DNA of 64,000 nt. Source: Sphingomonas qomolangmaensis. Lineage in GTDB: Bacteria > Pseudomonadota > Alphaproteobacteria > Sphingomonadales > Sphingomonadaceae. Shown piece after piece: positions 46,494 to 55,012 of this stretch. Each line of letters begins with the position of its first letter. The first letter of the stretch is position 1. The notes under the pieces were generated by a model that saw only the letters and a list, made by a program, of their open reading frames with translations, was not told the origin of the DNA and ran no database searches. The stretch lies in contig NZ_CP101740.1 of assembly GCF_024496245.1 (NCBI RefSeq), positions 992,001 to 1,056,000 of the forward strand, read 5' to 3'. A program made the position numbers and the translations under genes.

Positions 46494-47771
46494 ATGCACG
46501 ATATCCGCTCCATCCGCGAAAACCCCGCCGCCTTCGACGAGGGCCTCTCCCGCCGCGGCCTGCCTGCGCAGGCCGAGGCGCTGGCCGCGCTCGACGAGCG
46601 ACGCCGCGCGGTGCTTACCCAGCTGCAGGCGGGCCAGGCGCGCCGCAACGAAGCCTCCAAGGCGATCGGTGCCGCCAAGGGCAAGGGCGACCACGCCGCC
46701 GCCGACGCGCTGATGGCCGAGGTCGCGACGCTCAAGGAAGCGATGCCCGCGCTCGAAGCCGAGGAAAAGACGCTCGCGACCGAGCTCGACACCGCGCTCG
46801 CCGCGATCCCCAACCTCCCCGCCGCCGACGTACCGCCGGGCGATGGCGAAAACGATAACGCGCTGGTCCATGTGCGCGGCGAGCCTGCTAGCTTCGCTTA
46901 CCCGGCCCGCGAACACGACTCAATCGGCCCGGCGATCGGCCTTGATTTCGAGACCGGCGCGGCGATGGCGGGGGCGCGCTTCACGCTGCTGCGCGGCCCT
47001 GTCGCGCGGCTGCACCGCGCGCTCGGCCAGTTCATGCTCGACACGCTGACGCAGCAGCATGGCTTCGAGGAGGTCGTGCCGCCGCTGCTGGTGCGCGACG
47101 AGGCGGTGTACGGCACCGGCCAGCTTCCCAAATTCGCCGAAGACCTGTTCCGCACCACCGATGGCCGCTGGCTGATCCCCACCGCCGAGGTGTCGCTGAC
47201 CAACATCGTCGCGGGCCAGATCCTGGCGGAGAAGGAGCTGCCGCTGCGCTTCGCCGCGCTCACCCCGTGCTTCCGCTCCGAAGCCGGCGCGGCGGGGCGC
47301 GACACCCGCGGCTATATCCGCCAGCACCAGTTCGAAAAGGTCGAGATGGTGGCGATCACCACTCCCGAAGCCTCCGACGCCGAGCATGAAGCGATGACCG
47401 GCCATGCCGAGGGCATCCTGTCGGCGCTGGGGCTGCCCTTCCGCCGGATGAAGCTTTGCACCGGCGACATGGGCTTCTCGGTGGCGCGCACCTACGACCT
47501 CGAAGTGTGGCTCCCCGGCCAAACGCGCTATCGCGAGATTTCGAGCGTCTCGACCTGCACCGATTTCCAGGCGCGCCGGATGAACGCGCGCTACCGCCCC
47601 GAAGGCGAGAAGGCGACGCGCTTCGTCCACACGCTCAATGGCTCGGGACTAGCGGTGGGGCGGACGCTGGTCGCGGTGCTCGAAAATTACCAGCAGGACA
47701 ACGGCGCGGTCGGGGTGCCGCCTGTGCTGCAGCCGTATTTGGGCGGCCTGACGATGCTGGAGCCCAAGTGA
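46494..47771 (+). CDS. serS: seryl-tRNA synthetase
   Basis: A 425-residue class II synthetase. The N-terminal coiled-coil arm (about 30-110) carries Arg/Lys-rich and Ala/Glu-rich helices; the catalytic domain includes [49 protein letters not shown], then [11 protein letters not shown] and [15 protein letters not shown], with motif 3 in [17 protein letters not shown]. It charges tRNA-Ser with serine. Length is typical. It precedes surE and nlpD, a conserved alphaproteobacterial neighbourhood, though a palindromic repeat separates it from surE here. Confidence 0.97.
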   Translation: MHDIRSIRENPAAFDEGLSRRGLPAQAEALAALDERRRAVLTQLQAGQARRNEASKAIGAAKGKGDHAAADALMAEVATLKEAMPALEAEEKTLATELDTALAAIPNLPAADVPPGDGENDNALVHVRGEPASFAYPAREHDSIGPAIGLDFETGAAMAGARFTLLRGPVARLHRALGQFMLDTLTQQHGFEEVVPPLLVRDEAVYGTGQLPKFAEDLFRTTDGRWLIPTAEVSLTNIVAGQILAEKELPLRFAALTPCFRSEAGAAGRDTRGYIRQHQFEKVEMVAITTPEASDAEHEAMTGHAEGILSALGLPFRRMKLCTGDMGFSVARTYDLEVWLPGQTRYREISSVSTCTDFQARRMNARYRPEGEKATRFVHTLNGSGLAVGRTLVAVLENYQQDNGAVGVPPVLQPYLGGLTMLEPK

Positions 47772-47907
47772 TCCTCCCCGGAACGGGGAGGGAGACCGCC
47801 GGCGCAGCCGGTGGTGGAGGGGGCTTTCGCCGAGCCGGTCGGTTGCGGCTTTGCCCCTCCACCATCGCTACGCGATGTTTCCCCTCCCCAAGCAAGCTCG
47901 GGGAGGA
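47772..47907. repeat. palindromic repeat, family D
   Basis: About 136 bp between serS and surE. Outer arms TCCTCCCCGG and CGGGGAGGA, plus nested arms around CTCCACCATCGC and GGTGGTGGAGGGG. Similar elements end with CCCCTCCCCAAGC. It may also provide a terminator for serS. Confidence 0.85.
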
Positions 47908-47914
47908 TTGAGCG

Positions 47915-48682
47915 ATGCGCATTCTCATCACCAACGACGACGGCTACGACGCCCCAGGGCTGAAGATCCTCGAGACCCTCGCCGCGACCTTTTCCGACGA
48001 TGTCTGGGTCGTCGCTCCCGCCGAGGAGCAATCGGGCGCCGGCCATTCGCTCACCCTCAGCCGCCCGCTGCGCATCCGCCGCTTCGCCGACAAGCGCTTC
48101 GCGATCGATGGTACTCCGACCGATGCCGTGATGATGGCGCTGGCCAAGATCATGGCCGACCACCAGCCCGACCTGATCCTGTCCGGCGTCAATCGCGGCG
48201 CGAACCTCGCCGAGGACGTCACCTATTCGGGTACCGTCTCGGCGGCGATGGAGGGGGCGCTTGCCGGGGTCCGCTCGATCGCGCTCAGCCAGGTCTATGC
48301 GCGCGAGGCGATGGGCGATTCGGTACCGTTCGACGCCGCCGCCGCCTGGGGCCGCCGCGCGCTCGAACCGCTGATGCCGCTCGATTGGGCGCCGCGCACG
48401 CTGGTCAACATCAACTTTCCCGCGCTCCCCGCCGACCGGGTCAAGGGCATCCGCGTCGCCGATCAGGGCCTGCGCGATTATGGCCGGCTGCAGATCATCA
48501 CCAACCGCGATCCGCGCGGCTATGACTATCACTGGTTCGGGCTTGGGCCGACGGTCGAGACGCCGGCGCATTCGACCGATCTCGAAGCGATCCAGGACGG
48601 CTATGTCGCGGTCACGCCGCTGCATCTGGACCTTACGCATCGCCCGTCGCTCGCTATGCTCGCACAGGCGTATCGCGAATGA
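47915..48682 (+). CDS. surE: 5'-nucleotidase SurE
   Basis: A 255-residue metal-dependent nucleotidase/acid phosphatase. MRILITNDDGY (Asp8 and Asp9 bind metal) opens the protein, followed by VVAPAEEQSGAGHSLT, SGVNRGANLAEDVTYSGTV and AMEGALAG, all family signatures. It removes phosphate from nucleoside monophosphates and is linked with stress survival in many bacteria. The stop overlaps the nlpD start ATGA at 48679-48682. The start ATG at 47915 follows a repeat with AGGATTGAGCG spacing. Confidence 0.95.
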   Translation: MRILITNDDGYDAPGLKILETLAATFSDDVWVVAPAEEQSGAGHSLTLSRPLRIRRFADKRFAIDGTPTDAVMMALAKIMADHQPDLILSGVNRGANLAEDVTYSGTVSAAMEGALAGVRSIALSQVYAREAMGDSVPFDAAAAWGRRALEPLMPLDWAPRTLVNINFPALPADRVKGIRVADQGLRDYGRLQIITNRDPRGYDYHWFGLGPTVETPAHSTDLEAIQDGYVAVTPLHLDLTHRPSLAMLAQAYRE

Positions 48683-49929
48683 AGGGGCAGCGGATGGCGA
48701 GAACCGAGCGCGGGGCGGGGCAACCTGGCTGGCCTAATGCGCACACCACCCCCTCGCCGTTCGCGCTGAGCTTGTCGAGGCACCGTTCTTCTCTCGCGCC
48801 CCGATCGCCCAAGAAGAACGGCACTTCGACAAGCGCAGTGCGAACGGTGGTGGGAAGCCTTGTCCTCCCCCTTGTCCTCCCCCTTGTCCTCCCCCTTGTC
48901 CTCCCCCTTGTCCTCCCCCTTGTCCTCGCCGCCTGCATCCCAGGCACCGGCCAGCGCGACCCCGTAGCGCAGCCACCGCCGCAAACCGTCCGCCAGCCGC
49001 TTGCCGAAGACGTCACCGCACTCCCCTCGCCGCCCCCTGCCTGGGAAGCCCGCCGCGTCGCCCCCGATGCGCGCAGCGTCGCGCCCACGAGCTACATCGT
49101 CGCCTCGGGCGACACGCTGCGCGGCATCGCCGCCAAGACCGGCGCGGGCTCCGAAGCGATCGCGCGCGCCAACGGCCTTGCGCCCCCCTTCACGATCTTC
49201 GCCGGCCAGCGCCTCGCCATCCCCGGCGGGCGCTATCACCTGGTGCGCGGCGGCCAGACCGGGATCGCGATCGCACGCGCCTATGGCGTCGATTGGGGGC
49301 GGATCGTCACCGCCAACATGCTCGAGGAGCCCTTCATCCTGCGCACCGGGCAGCGCGTGCTGATCCCCGGCGAGGCGATCCCGCGCAGCGCCGCCGAGCG
49401 CGCGCAGGCCTTCCGCCTCGACATCGACGACATCATCACCGGCGGCGAACCCGCGCTCGCCGCCAACACCGCGCCGACCCGGCCGAGCGCGTCGTCGAAG
49501 CGGATACTCCCCTCGACCGCCGCGGTTGCCGAGCCCGCGCGGCTGCGCGGCGGCTTCCAATGGCCGGTCGAAGGCCGCGTCGTCCGCCGCTTCGGCCCCG
49601 GCGCGTCGGGCGAGCGCAACGACGGCATCAAGATCGCGGTCCCGCTCCAGACCCCGGTGCTCGCCGCCGCCGACGGCGTCGTCGCCTATGTCGGCAGCGA
49701 TATCCCTGCGCTCGGCGGGCTGGTGATCCTTCGCCATGGCGACGGGCTGACCTCGGTCTATGGCCATGCCGGGGACCTGCTCGTCCAGCGCGGTCAATCG
49801 GTGAAGCGCGGCCAGCGGATCGCGCTGTCGGGCGATTCGGGCGCCGCCGACCGCCCCGAGCTCCATTTCGAGCTTCGCCAGGGCCGTACCCCGGTCGATC
49901 CGCTCAGCCGCCTGCCGGCGCGCAGCTGA
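48679..49929 (+). CDS. nlpD: NlpD-like lipoprotein with two LysM and an M23 (LytM) domain
   Basis: Up to 416 residues if the ATG at 48679 (overlapping the surE stop) is used. A lipoprotein signal with VLAAC is preceded by about five LVLP repeats and, upstream, about 55 codons partly made from a palindromic repeat. Two LysM domains (IVASGDTLRGIAAKTG; YHLVRGGQTGIAIARAY) follow, then an LytM domain. The usual HxxxD of active M23 peptidases is replaced (NDGIK) so hydrolase activity is probably lost, as in NlpD, which activates amidase AmiC in division. Genuine start is uncertain; GTG at 48847 or 48850 would place the repeat units next to the start. Confidence 0.8.
   Translation: MKGQRMARTERGAGQPGWPNAHTTPSPFALSLSRHRSSLAPRSPKKNGTSTSAVRTVVGSLVLPLVLPLVLPLVLPLVLPLVLAACIPGTGQRDPVAQPPPQTVRQPLAEDVTALPSPPPAWEARRVAPDARSVAPTSYIVASGDTLRGIAAKTGAGSEAIARANGLAPPFTIFAGQRLAIPGGRYHLVRGGQTGIAIARAYGVDWGRIVTANMLEEPFILRTGQRVLIPGEAIPRSAAERAQAFRLDIDDIITGGEPALAANTAPTRPSASSKRILPSTAAVAEPARLRGGFQWPVEGRVVRRFGPGASGERNDGIKIAVPLQTPVLAAADGVVAYVGSDIPALGGLVILRHGDGLTSVYGHAGDLLVQRGQSVKRGQRIALSGDSGAADRPELHFELRQGRTPVDPLSRLPARS
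48757..48847. repeat. palindromic repeat, family C, inside the nlpD 5' end
   Basis: About 91 bp. The arms match for about 37 bp with four or five mismatches: CCGTTCGCGCTGAGCTTGTC on the left against the complement of CAAGCGCAGTGCGAACGG on the right, with inner arms CCGTTCTTCT and AGAAGAACGG. It is read in frame in the nlpD frame as shown, so it contributes residues before the signal sequence or is untranslated leader if a later start is used. Confidence 0.9.
48859..48930 (+). repeat. 12-bp tandem repeat (six units) in the nlpD signal sequence
   Basis: Six head-to-tail copies of CTTGTCCTCCCC, the last with one mismatch (CTTGTCCTCGCC). In frame they encode L-V-L-P units directly before the lipobox LAAC. 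The period equals four codons, so gain or loss of units would lengthen or shorten the signal peptide without shifting the frame. Confidence 0.97.
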
Positions 49930-50957
49930 TGACGAAGCCGCTCCATCCGGGCACGCTCAAGCGCAAATCCTCGACCCCGGTCTGGCTTGCTATCACCTGG
50001 CGCGTGCTCGCAGTGCTGACCTTGGTCGGCATCGCGATCGCGGTGCATTGGTTCGATCGCGAAGGGCTGCGCGACAATTATGACGGGCAAATCAGCTTTG
50101 CCGACGTCGTCTATTTCACGATGATTTCGATCACCACCACCGGCTATGGCGACATCGCGCCGGTGACCGAAAAGGCGCGGCTGTTCGATGCGCTGATCGT
50201 CACCCCGATCCGGGTGTTCGTGGTCGTGCTGTTCATCGGCACCACCTATAATTTCGTTCTCAAGCGCGGCTGGGATAAATGGCGCATGGCACGTATTCAA
50301 CGCAATCTTGACGGGCACATCGTCATCGCTGGCTATGGCAAGACCGGCTCCGAAGCCGTCGAGGAGCTGATCGCCCGCGGGCGCGATCCCGCGAGCATCG
50401 TCGTGGTCGATGGCGACGCCGATCGTCTGGCGCGCGCCGGAGAGCGCGGCTGCAACGTCCTTCTCGGCGACGCCACCCGCGACGCGACCTTGATCGACGT
50501 CCAGGTCGCGCGTGCCTGCGCGATGATCGTCGCCGGCGGGCGCGACGACACCTCGATCCTGATCCTGCTCACCGCGCGCCACCTCGCCCCTGACCTGCCG
50601 ATCAGCATCATCGTCAAGGCCGAGGACAATGAACTCCCTGCGCGCGCGGCGGGAGCGACGACGGTCATCAACCCCGTCAGCTTTGCCGGGCTGCTGCTCG
50701 CAAGCTCGTGCTCGGGGCGCCACATCGCCGATTACATGATGGACCTCGCCTCCTACGAAGGCCGCGTCCAGCTCTCCGAACGCGCGGTACGCCTCGACGA
50801 GGTCAACCAGCCGCTTTCGGCGATCACCACCGGGCTTGGTCTGCGCATCTATCGCGGCGGCGAGGTCTATGGCTTCAGCGCCCCCGAGGCGCAGACGCTG
50901 CACCAGGGAGACGTCATCGTCGAAATCCTGCCACGCCAGGGTATGGGCAACCAGTGA
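49929..50957 (+). CDS. potassium channel with RCK (TrkA-N) domain
   Basis: A 342-residue ion channel subunit. A hydrophobic segment around 20-40 (LAITWRVLAVLTLVGIAIAV), a pore region with filter TGYGD at 71-75, a second segment around 90-110, and a cytoplasmic RCK domain starting near 130 (IVIAGYGKTGSEAVEELI) with an NAD-binding glycine motif. Downstream TrkA-C-like residues end in GDVIVEILP. It mediates regulated K+ flow across the inner membrane. ATG at 49929 overlaps the nlpD stop by 1 base. The next gene is 13 bp downstream on the same strand. Confidence 0.92.
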   Translation: MTKPLHPGTLKRKSSTPVWLAITWRVLAVLTLVGIAIAVHWFDREGLRDNYDGQISFADVVYFTMISITTTGYGDIAPVTEKARLFDALIVTPIRVFVVVLFIGTTYNFVLKRGWDKWRMARIQRNLDGHIVIAGYGKTGSEAVEELIARGRDPASIVVVDGDADRLARAGERGCNVLLGDATRDATLIDVQVARACAMIVAGGRDDTSILILLTARHLAPDLPISIIVKAEDNELPARAAGATTVINPVSFAGLLLASSCSGRHIADYMMDLASYEGRVQLSERAVRLDEVNQPLSAITTGLGLRIYRGGEVYGFSAPEAQTLHQGDVIVEILPRQGMGNQ

Positions 50958-50970
50958 CGGGGGCGCAGTG

Positions 50971-51315
50971 ATGGAAACCGCGCGGATCTGGCCGATCGCG
51001 CTGCTGATCGGCTCGAACGTCTTCATGACCTTCGCATGGTACGGCCATCTCAAGCACAAGGGCGCCGCTTTATGGGCGGTGATCGCGGTGAGCTGGCTGA
51101 TCGCGCTGCCCGAATATATGCTCGCGGTGCCCGCCAACCGGATGGGCAGCAACGTCTATTCGGCGGCGCAGCTCAAGGGAATGCAGGAGGTCATCACGCT
51201 GACGATCTTCGCAATCTTTTCGGTGACCTATCTGGGCCAGCGGATCACGCTGAACCACGGCATCGGCTTCGCGCTGATCGCGGCGGGCGCGTTCTTCCTG
51301 TTCCGGACGAATTGA
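50971..51315 (+). CDS. DMT superfamily membrane protein (DUF486)
   Basis: A 114-residue protein with four predicted membrane segments: WPIALLIGSNVFMTFAWYG, WAVIAVSWLIALPEYMLAV, a third around QEVITLTIFAIFSVTYLG and a fourth at IGFALIAAGAFFLF. HLKHKGA and PANRMGS are conserved loop motifs of DUF486. Function unknown; fold suggests a small drug/metabolite transporter. ATG at 50971 begins 13 bp after the potassium channel stop, so the genes may be co-transcribed. Confidence 0.82.
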   Translation: METARIWPIALLIGSNVFMTFAWYGHLKHKGAALWAVIAVSWLIALPEYMLAVPANRMGSNVYSAAQLKGMQEVITLTIFAIFSVTYLGQRITLNHGIGFALIAAGAFFLFRTN

Positions 51316-51335
51316 TATCCCGCCGCCGTACGACC

Positions 51336-51416
51336 GTCGCCCTAGCGAAGGCTGGGGCCTTCCGGTAACGACGCACGCGCCCCGCCGCAAAAGACCCGAG
51401 CCTTCGCTGGGGTGAC
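51336..51416. repeat. palindromic repeat, family B, copy 3
   Basis: About 81 bp with arms GTCGCCCTAGCGAAGGCTGG and CCTTCGCTGGGGTGAC in opposite orientation. It is more diverged than copy 2 and lies between the DUF486 gene and rimO, shortly before the rimO start. Confidence 0.9.
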
Positions 51417-51472
51417 GAATTGGTCGGATGGCTCGCTTTTTGCCGCGACCCGCACTATGTGCGCCCCCAATC

Positions 51473-52801
51473 ATGGCAACCCAATTTCCTGAACCGCCCC
51501 GCGTGGGCATGGTGTCGCTCGGCTGTCCCAAGGCCTTGGTCGACAGCGAACGCATCCTCACCAAGCTGCGCTCGGACGGCTATGGCCTGTCTCAGGACTA
51601 TGCCGGTGCCGATGTCGTGCTGGTCAACACCTGCGGCTTCCTCGACAGCGCCAAGGAGGAAAGCCTCGAGGCGATCGGCGAGGCGATGGCGGCCAATGGC
51701 CGCGTGATCGTCACCGGCTGCCTGGGGCAGGAGGCCGAGATGATCCGCGCGCGCTTCCCCAACGTGCTGGCGATCAGCGGCGCGCACCAGTACGAAGCCG
51801 TCGTCGGCGCGGTCCATGATCACGCGCCGATGCCGCCCAACGCCTTCCTCAACCTGGTGCCCGAAAGCGGCCTCAAGCTGACGCCGCGCCATTACAGCTA
51901 TCTGAAGATTTCGGAGGGCTGCAACCACCGCTGCTCGTTCTGCATCATTCCGTCGATCCGCGGCGATCTGGCCAGCCGCCGCCCCGACGCGATCCTGCGC
52001 GAGGCCGAAAAGCTGATCGAAGCGGGGACGCGCGAGTTGCTGGTCATCAGCCAGGACACCTCGGCTTACGGTGTCGACATCCGCAAGGAACCGCGCGCCT
52101 GGAAGGGCGGCGAGGTCGTGCCGCACATGACCGATCTGGCGCGCGAACTCGGCCGCCTGGGGGCTTGGGTCCGGCTGCATTATGTCTACCCCTATCCGCA
52201 TGTCGACCAGGTCATCCCGCTGATGGCCGAGGGGCTGGTGCTTCCCTATCTCGACATCCCCTTCCAGCACGCCGCGCCCGACGTGCTTCGCCGGATGCGC
52301 CGTCCCGCCAATGAGGCCAAGGTGCTCGAGCGGCTCAAGACCTGGCGCGCGATCTGCCCCGACATCGCGATCCGATCGTCGTTCGTCGTCGGCTTCCCGG
52401 GCGAGACCGACGCCGATTTCGAATATCTGCTCGACTGGCTCGATGAGGCCCAGCTCGACCGCGTCGGTGCGTTCCGCTTCGAACCCGTCGAGGGTGCCGC
52501 CGCCAATGCGCTGCCCGATGCCGTACCCGAGGAGGTGAAGGAAGAACGCTACGCGCGCATCATGGAGCGCACCGCCGCGATCTCGGCGGCCAAGCTCCAG
52601 GCCAAGATCGGCCGCGAGCTAGACGTCATCCTCGACGCGGTCGACGACGAAGGCGGCGCGACTGGCCGCTCGCAAGCCGACGCGCCCGAGATCGACGGCG
52701 AAGTCCATCTGCGCGACACCTTCGGCCGCATGCCCGGCGACATCATCCGCGTGCGGATCGAGGACGCCGACGAGCATGATCTGTTTGGGGTGCCGGTTTA
52801 A
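51473..52801 (+). CDS. rimO: ribosomal protein S12 methylthiotransferase RimO
   Basis: A 442-residue radical SAM enzyme that methylthiolates Asp88 of ribosomal protein S12. The N-terminal domain has three cysteines for the first iron-sulfur cluster (Cys18 in [12 protein letters not shown], Cys54 in NTCGF, Cys83 in TGCLGQ). The radical SAM motif is [10 protein letters not shown] (Cys150, 154, 157). A TRAM domain closes the protein ([15 protein letters not shown]... [17 protein letters not shown]). ATG at 51473 is preferred; the frame is open 45 bp upstream but without similarity. Confidence 0.96.
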   Translation: MATQFPEPPRVGMVSLGCPKALVDSERILTKLRSDGYGLSQDYAGADVVLVNTCGFLDSAKEESLEAIGEAMAANGRVIVTGCLGQEAEMIRARFPNVLAISGAHQYEAVVGAVHDHAPMPPNAFLNLVPESGLKLTPRHYSYLKISEGCNHRCSFCIIPSIRGDLASRRPDAILREAEKLIEAGTRELLVISQDTSAYGVDIRKEPRAWKGGEVVPHMTDLARELGRLGAWVRLHYVYPYPHVDQVIPLMAEGLVLPYLDIPFQHAAPDVLRRMRRPANEAKVLERLKTWRAICPDIAIRSSFVVGFPGETDADFEYLLDWLDEAQLDRVGAFRFEPVEGAAANALPDAVPEEVKEERYARIMERTAAISAAKLQAKIGRELDVILDAVDDEGGATGRSQADAPEIDGEVHLRDTFGRMPGDIIRVRIEDADEHDLFGVPV

Positions 52802-52826
52802 AACTCCGAAGCCCTTACCGCACACC

Positions 52827-52906
52827 GTCACCCCAGCGAAAGCTGGGGTCTCTCACGACGAAGCGCTGGGCCTACCGCCCGAGACCCCAGCCTTCGCTGG
52901 GGTGAC
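52827..52906. repeat. palindromic repeat, family B, copy 4
   Basis: About 80 bp with arms GTCACCCCAGCGAAAGCTGG and CCAGCCTTCGCTGGGGTGAC, one mismatch. It lies between rimO and the aminopeptidase gene. Confidence 0.93.
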
Positions 52907-52954
52907 GACGGTTTGGGTGGTAGTTCGGCCCCCACCCCCCTACCTTCCCCCGCA

Positions 52955-54340
52955 ATGACCGACTTTACCCCCTGCCTCGCCCCCGATCGCAGCCAGCCCG
53001 CGCATGCGATCCACCTCGTCGACCCCGCAGGCTATGACGACTGGCTGTCGCGCCAGCCCGCGCGCCACCGCGCCGCGATCGCCGCGCAGCGGCTCAAGCC
53101 GACCGGCTATGCCAGCGCGATCCTGCCCGGCGATGCGCCGGAAAGCTGGTCGGTCGTCACCATCGTCGCCAACACTGCGTCGCTCTCGCCCTGGTGCCTG
53201 GCGCGGCTCGCCGAGACGCTGCCCGAGGGGACGTACCGCGTCGAAGGGCACGAGCCCGGCGTCGCGATGCTCGGCTGGCTGCTCGGCCAATATCGCTTCG
53301 ACCGCTATCGCAGCGAACCGCCGACTGGCGACCGCGTGCTGCTCACCGGCGAACCCGGCCGGATCGACGAGACGCTGCGCCTCGCACGCGCCACCGCCAA
53401 GGTTCGCGACCTGGTCAACACCGGCGCCGGCGATCTCGGCCCCGCCGAGCTCGAAGCCGAAGCCTCCGTGCTGGCCAAAACCTACGGCGCGGCGCTCACC
53501 GTCACTAAGGGCCCCGAGCTCGAACGCGGCTTCCCGATGGTCCATGTCGTCGGCCAGGCAGCCGGGCGAGGCCGCGAGCCGCGGATGATCGAGCTCGTCT
53601 GGGGCCGCCCCGACGCACCGCGCATCGCGATCGTCGGCAAGGGCGTGTGTTTCGATTCGGGTGGGCTCGACATCAAGAATTCGGCGGGCATGCGGCTGAT
53701 GAAGAAGGACATGGGGGGCGCAGCGCACGCGCTCGCGCTGGCCGAGCTGGTGATGCAGGCGCGGCTGCCCGTCCGGCTCCATCTGCTGATCCCCGCGGTC
53801 GAGAACGCGATCGCGGGCAACGCCTTCCGCCCCGGCGACGTGCTGCGCAGCCGCCAGGGGCTGACGGTCGAGAACACCAACACCGATGCAGAAGGGCGGC
53901 TGATCCTCGCCGACGCGCTCACAAGGGCAGGCGAAGAAAAGCCCGAGCTGATCCTCGACTTCGCCACCCTAACCGGTGCCGCGCGGGTGGCGCTTGGCCC
54001 CGACCTGCCGCCGCTGTTCACCGGCGACGACGCGCTCGCCGACGCGCTGCTGGCGGCGGGCAAGGCGCATGCCGATCCGATGTGGCGGATGCCGCTGTGG
54101 GATGCGTATGACGAGATGCTGAAATCGGACATCGCCGACCTGGTCAACGCCCCCGAAGGCGGCCTGGCGGGCGCGATCACCGCGGCGTTGTTCCTGCGCA
54201 GGTTCGTCCCTGCCGAGGCGGCGTGGGCGCATCTCGACGTGTTCGCCTGGCGCCCGGTGGCCAAGCCCGGGCGGCCGAAGGGCGGCGACGCCTATGCGCT
54301 GCGTGCCGCGTGGGCGATGCTGAAGGCGCGATACGCCTAA
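52955..54340 (+). CDS. leucyl aminopeptidase (M17 family)
   Basis: A 461-residue cytosolic exopeptidase. The C-terminal domain carries the metal and active-site motifs: IVGKGVCFDSGGLDIKNSAG, MRLMKKDMGGAAHAL, ENTNTDAEGRLILADAL (the NTDAEGRL signature) and FATLTGAARVALG. The N-terminal domain (1-150) is the variable M17 domain. It removes N-terminal residues from peptides. Length is slightly short of the usual 480-500, with a compact N-domain. Followed by a GC-rich repeat that may also end transcription. Confidence 0.92.
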   Translation: MTDFTPCLAPDRSQPAHAIHLVDPAGYDDWLSRQPARHRAAIAAQRLKPTGYASAILPGDAPESWSVVTIVANTASLSPWCLARLAETLPEGTYRVEGHEPGVAMLGWLLGQYRFDRYRSEPPTGDRVLLTGEPGRIDETLRLARATAKVRDLVNTGAGDLGPAELEAEASVLAKTYGAALTVTKGPELERGFPMVHVVGQAAGRGREPRMIELVWGRPDAPRIAIVGKGVCFDSGGLDIKNSAGMRLMKKDMGGAAHALALAELVMQARLPVRLHLLIPAVENAIAGNAFRPGDVLRSRQGLTVENTNTDAEGRLILADALTRAGEEKPELILDFATLTGAARVALGPDLPPLFTGDDALADALLAAGKAHADPMWRMPLWDAYDEMLKSDIADLVNAPEGGLAGAITAALFLRRFVPAEAAWAHLDVFAWRPVAKPGRPKGGDAYALRAAWAMLKARYA

Positions 54341-54343
54341 CTA

Positions 54344-54523
54344 CCCTCTCCCGCTTGCGGGAGAGGGGGCGAGACTTGGGGTCGCACTTGCGGCCCCTAG
54401 TCGCAGCGGTGAGGGGTCGCACTTGCGGCCCCTAGTCGCAGCGGTGAGGGTCTTTCGTCGCGAGCGGGGCGGCAAAAGAAGGAGAAGGCCCTCACCCAAC
54501 CCGCTCCCGCAGGCGGGAGAGGG
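54344..54523. repeat. palindromic repeat, family E, with a 35-bp tandem duplication
   Basis: About 180 bp between convergent genes. CCCTCTCCCGCTTGCGGGAG at the left forms a hairpin with its own complement, and CCGCTCCCGCAGGCGGGAGA sits at the right. In the middle is a 35-bp unit (GGGGTCGCACTTGCGGCCCC then TAGTCGCAGCGGTGA) repeated twice in tandem (54378-54412 and 54413-54447). A related element is at 60471-60570. It may serve as a two-way terminator. Confidence 0.9.
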
Positions 54524-54538
54524 CTTTAGAAGAAGAAC

Positions 54539-55012
54539 CTACTCCACCACGCCTTTCACCGTCTCCCCGGCGCCCACCGTCCAAATCCCCCCGAAATCCT
54601 CGTGCACCATCGCCGGCGGCCTGACCCCGCCCAGCGCCTCGACCAGCTCGGGGACGGTGTTGCTATGCCCCACCACCAGCACCGCGCCACCGCCCGCGCG
54701 GATCCGCGCGACCGCTGCCGCCTGCTGCTCCCAATCATACACCACCGGCACGATCCCCCGCGCCTCGGCGAGCGGCGCGATCGTCTGGCGGCTGCGGCGG
54801 AAGGGGGTCACGAAGATCGCATCGAGCGGTTTGCCCGCGAACCAGCGTACCAGCGCCTGCGCGCGCGCCTCGCCTTGTGCGGTGAGCTCGGCGTCCTGCA
54901 CGCCCTTGGGTGTATCGAAATGGCGGACGACATGCACCGTCTGCGCGCCGCCGCCGCCCGCGCACCCCGCCAGCAGCAGCCCCAGCGCCACCAGTACCGC
55001 CCGCCGCTTCAT
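54539..55012 (-). CDS. histidine phosphatase family lipoprotein (SixA-like)
   Basis: A 157-residue lipoprotein: signal and lipobox at MKRRAVLVALGLLLAGCAG. The body has the histidine phosphatase signature HVVRHFDTPKG (catalytic His in VRHF instead of RHG), AELTAQGEARAQALVRW, VTPFRRSRQT, and a second catalytic His in VVGHSNTVPELVE. It would be anchored to the inner or outer membrane facing the periplasm. Substrate unknown. The stop and start overlap of 4 bp with tpiA (55009-55012) suggests one transcript running from tpiA. Confidence 0.85.
   Translation of the reverse strand: MKRRAVLVALGLLLAGCAGGGGAQTVHVVRHFDTPKGVQDAELTAQGEARAQALVRWFAGKPLDAIFVTPFRRSRQTIAPLAEARGIVPVVYDWEQQAAAVARIRAGGGAVLVVGHSNTVPELVEALGGVRPPAMVHEDFGGIWTVGAGETVKGVVE

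Noticed and set aside
48859..48930. Possible CRISPR array because of the regular 12-bp repeat
   Set aside because: Units are head to tail with no spacers, in frame within a lipoprotein signal peptide, and no cas genes are present.
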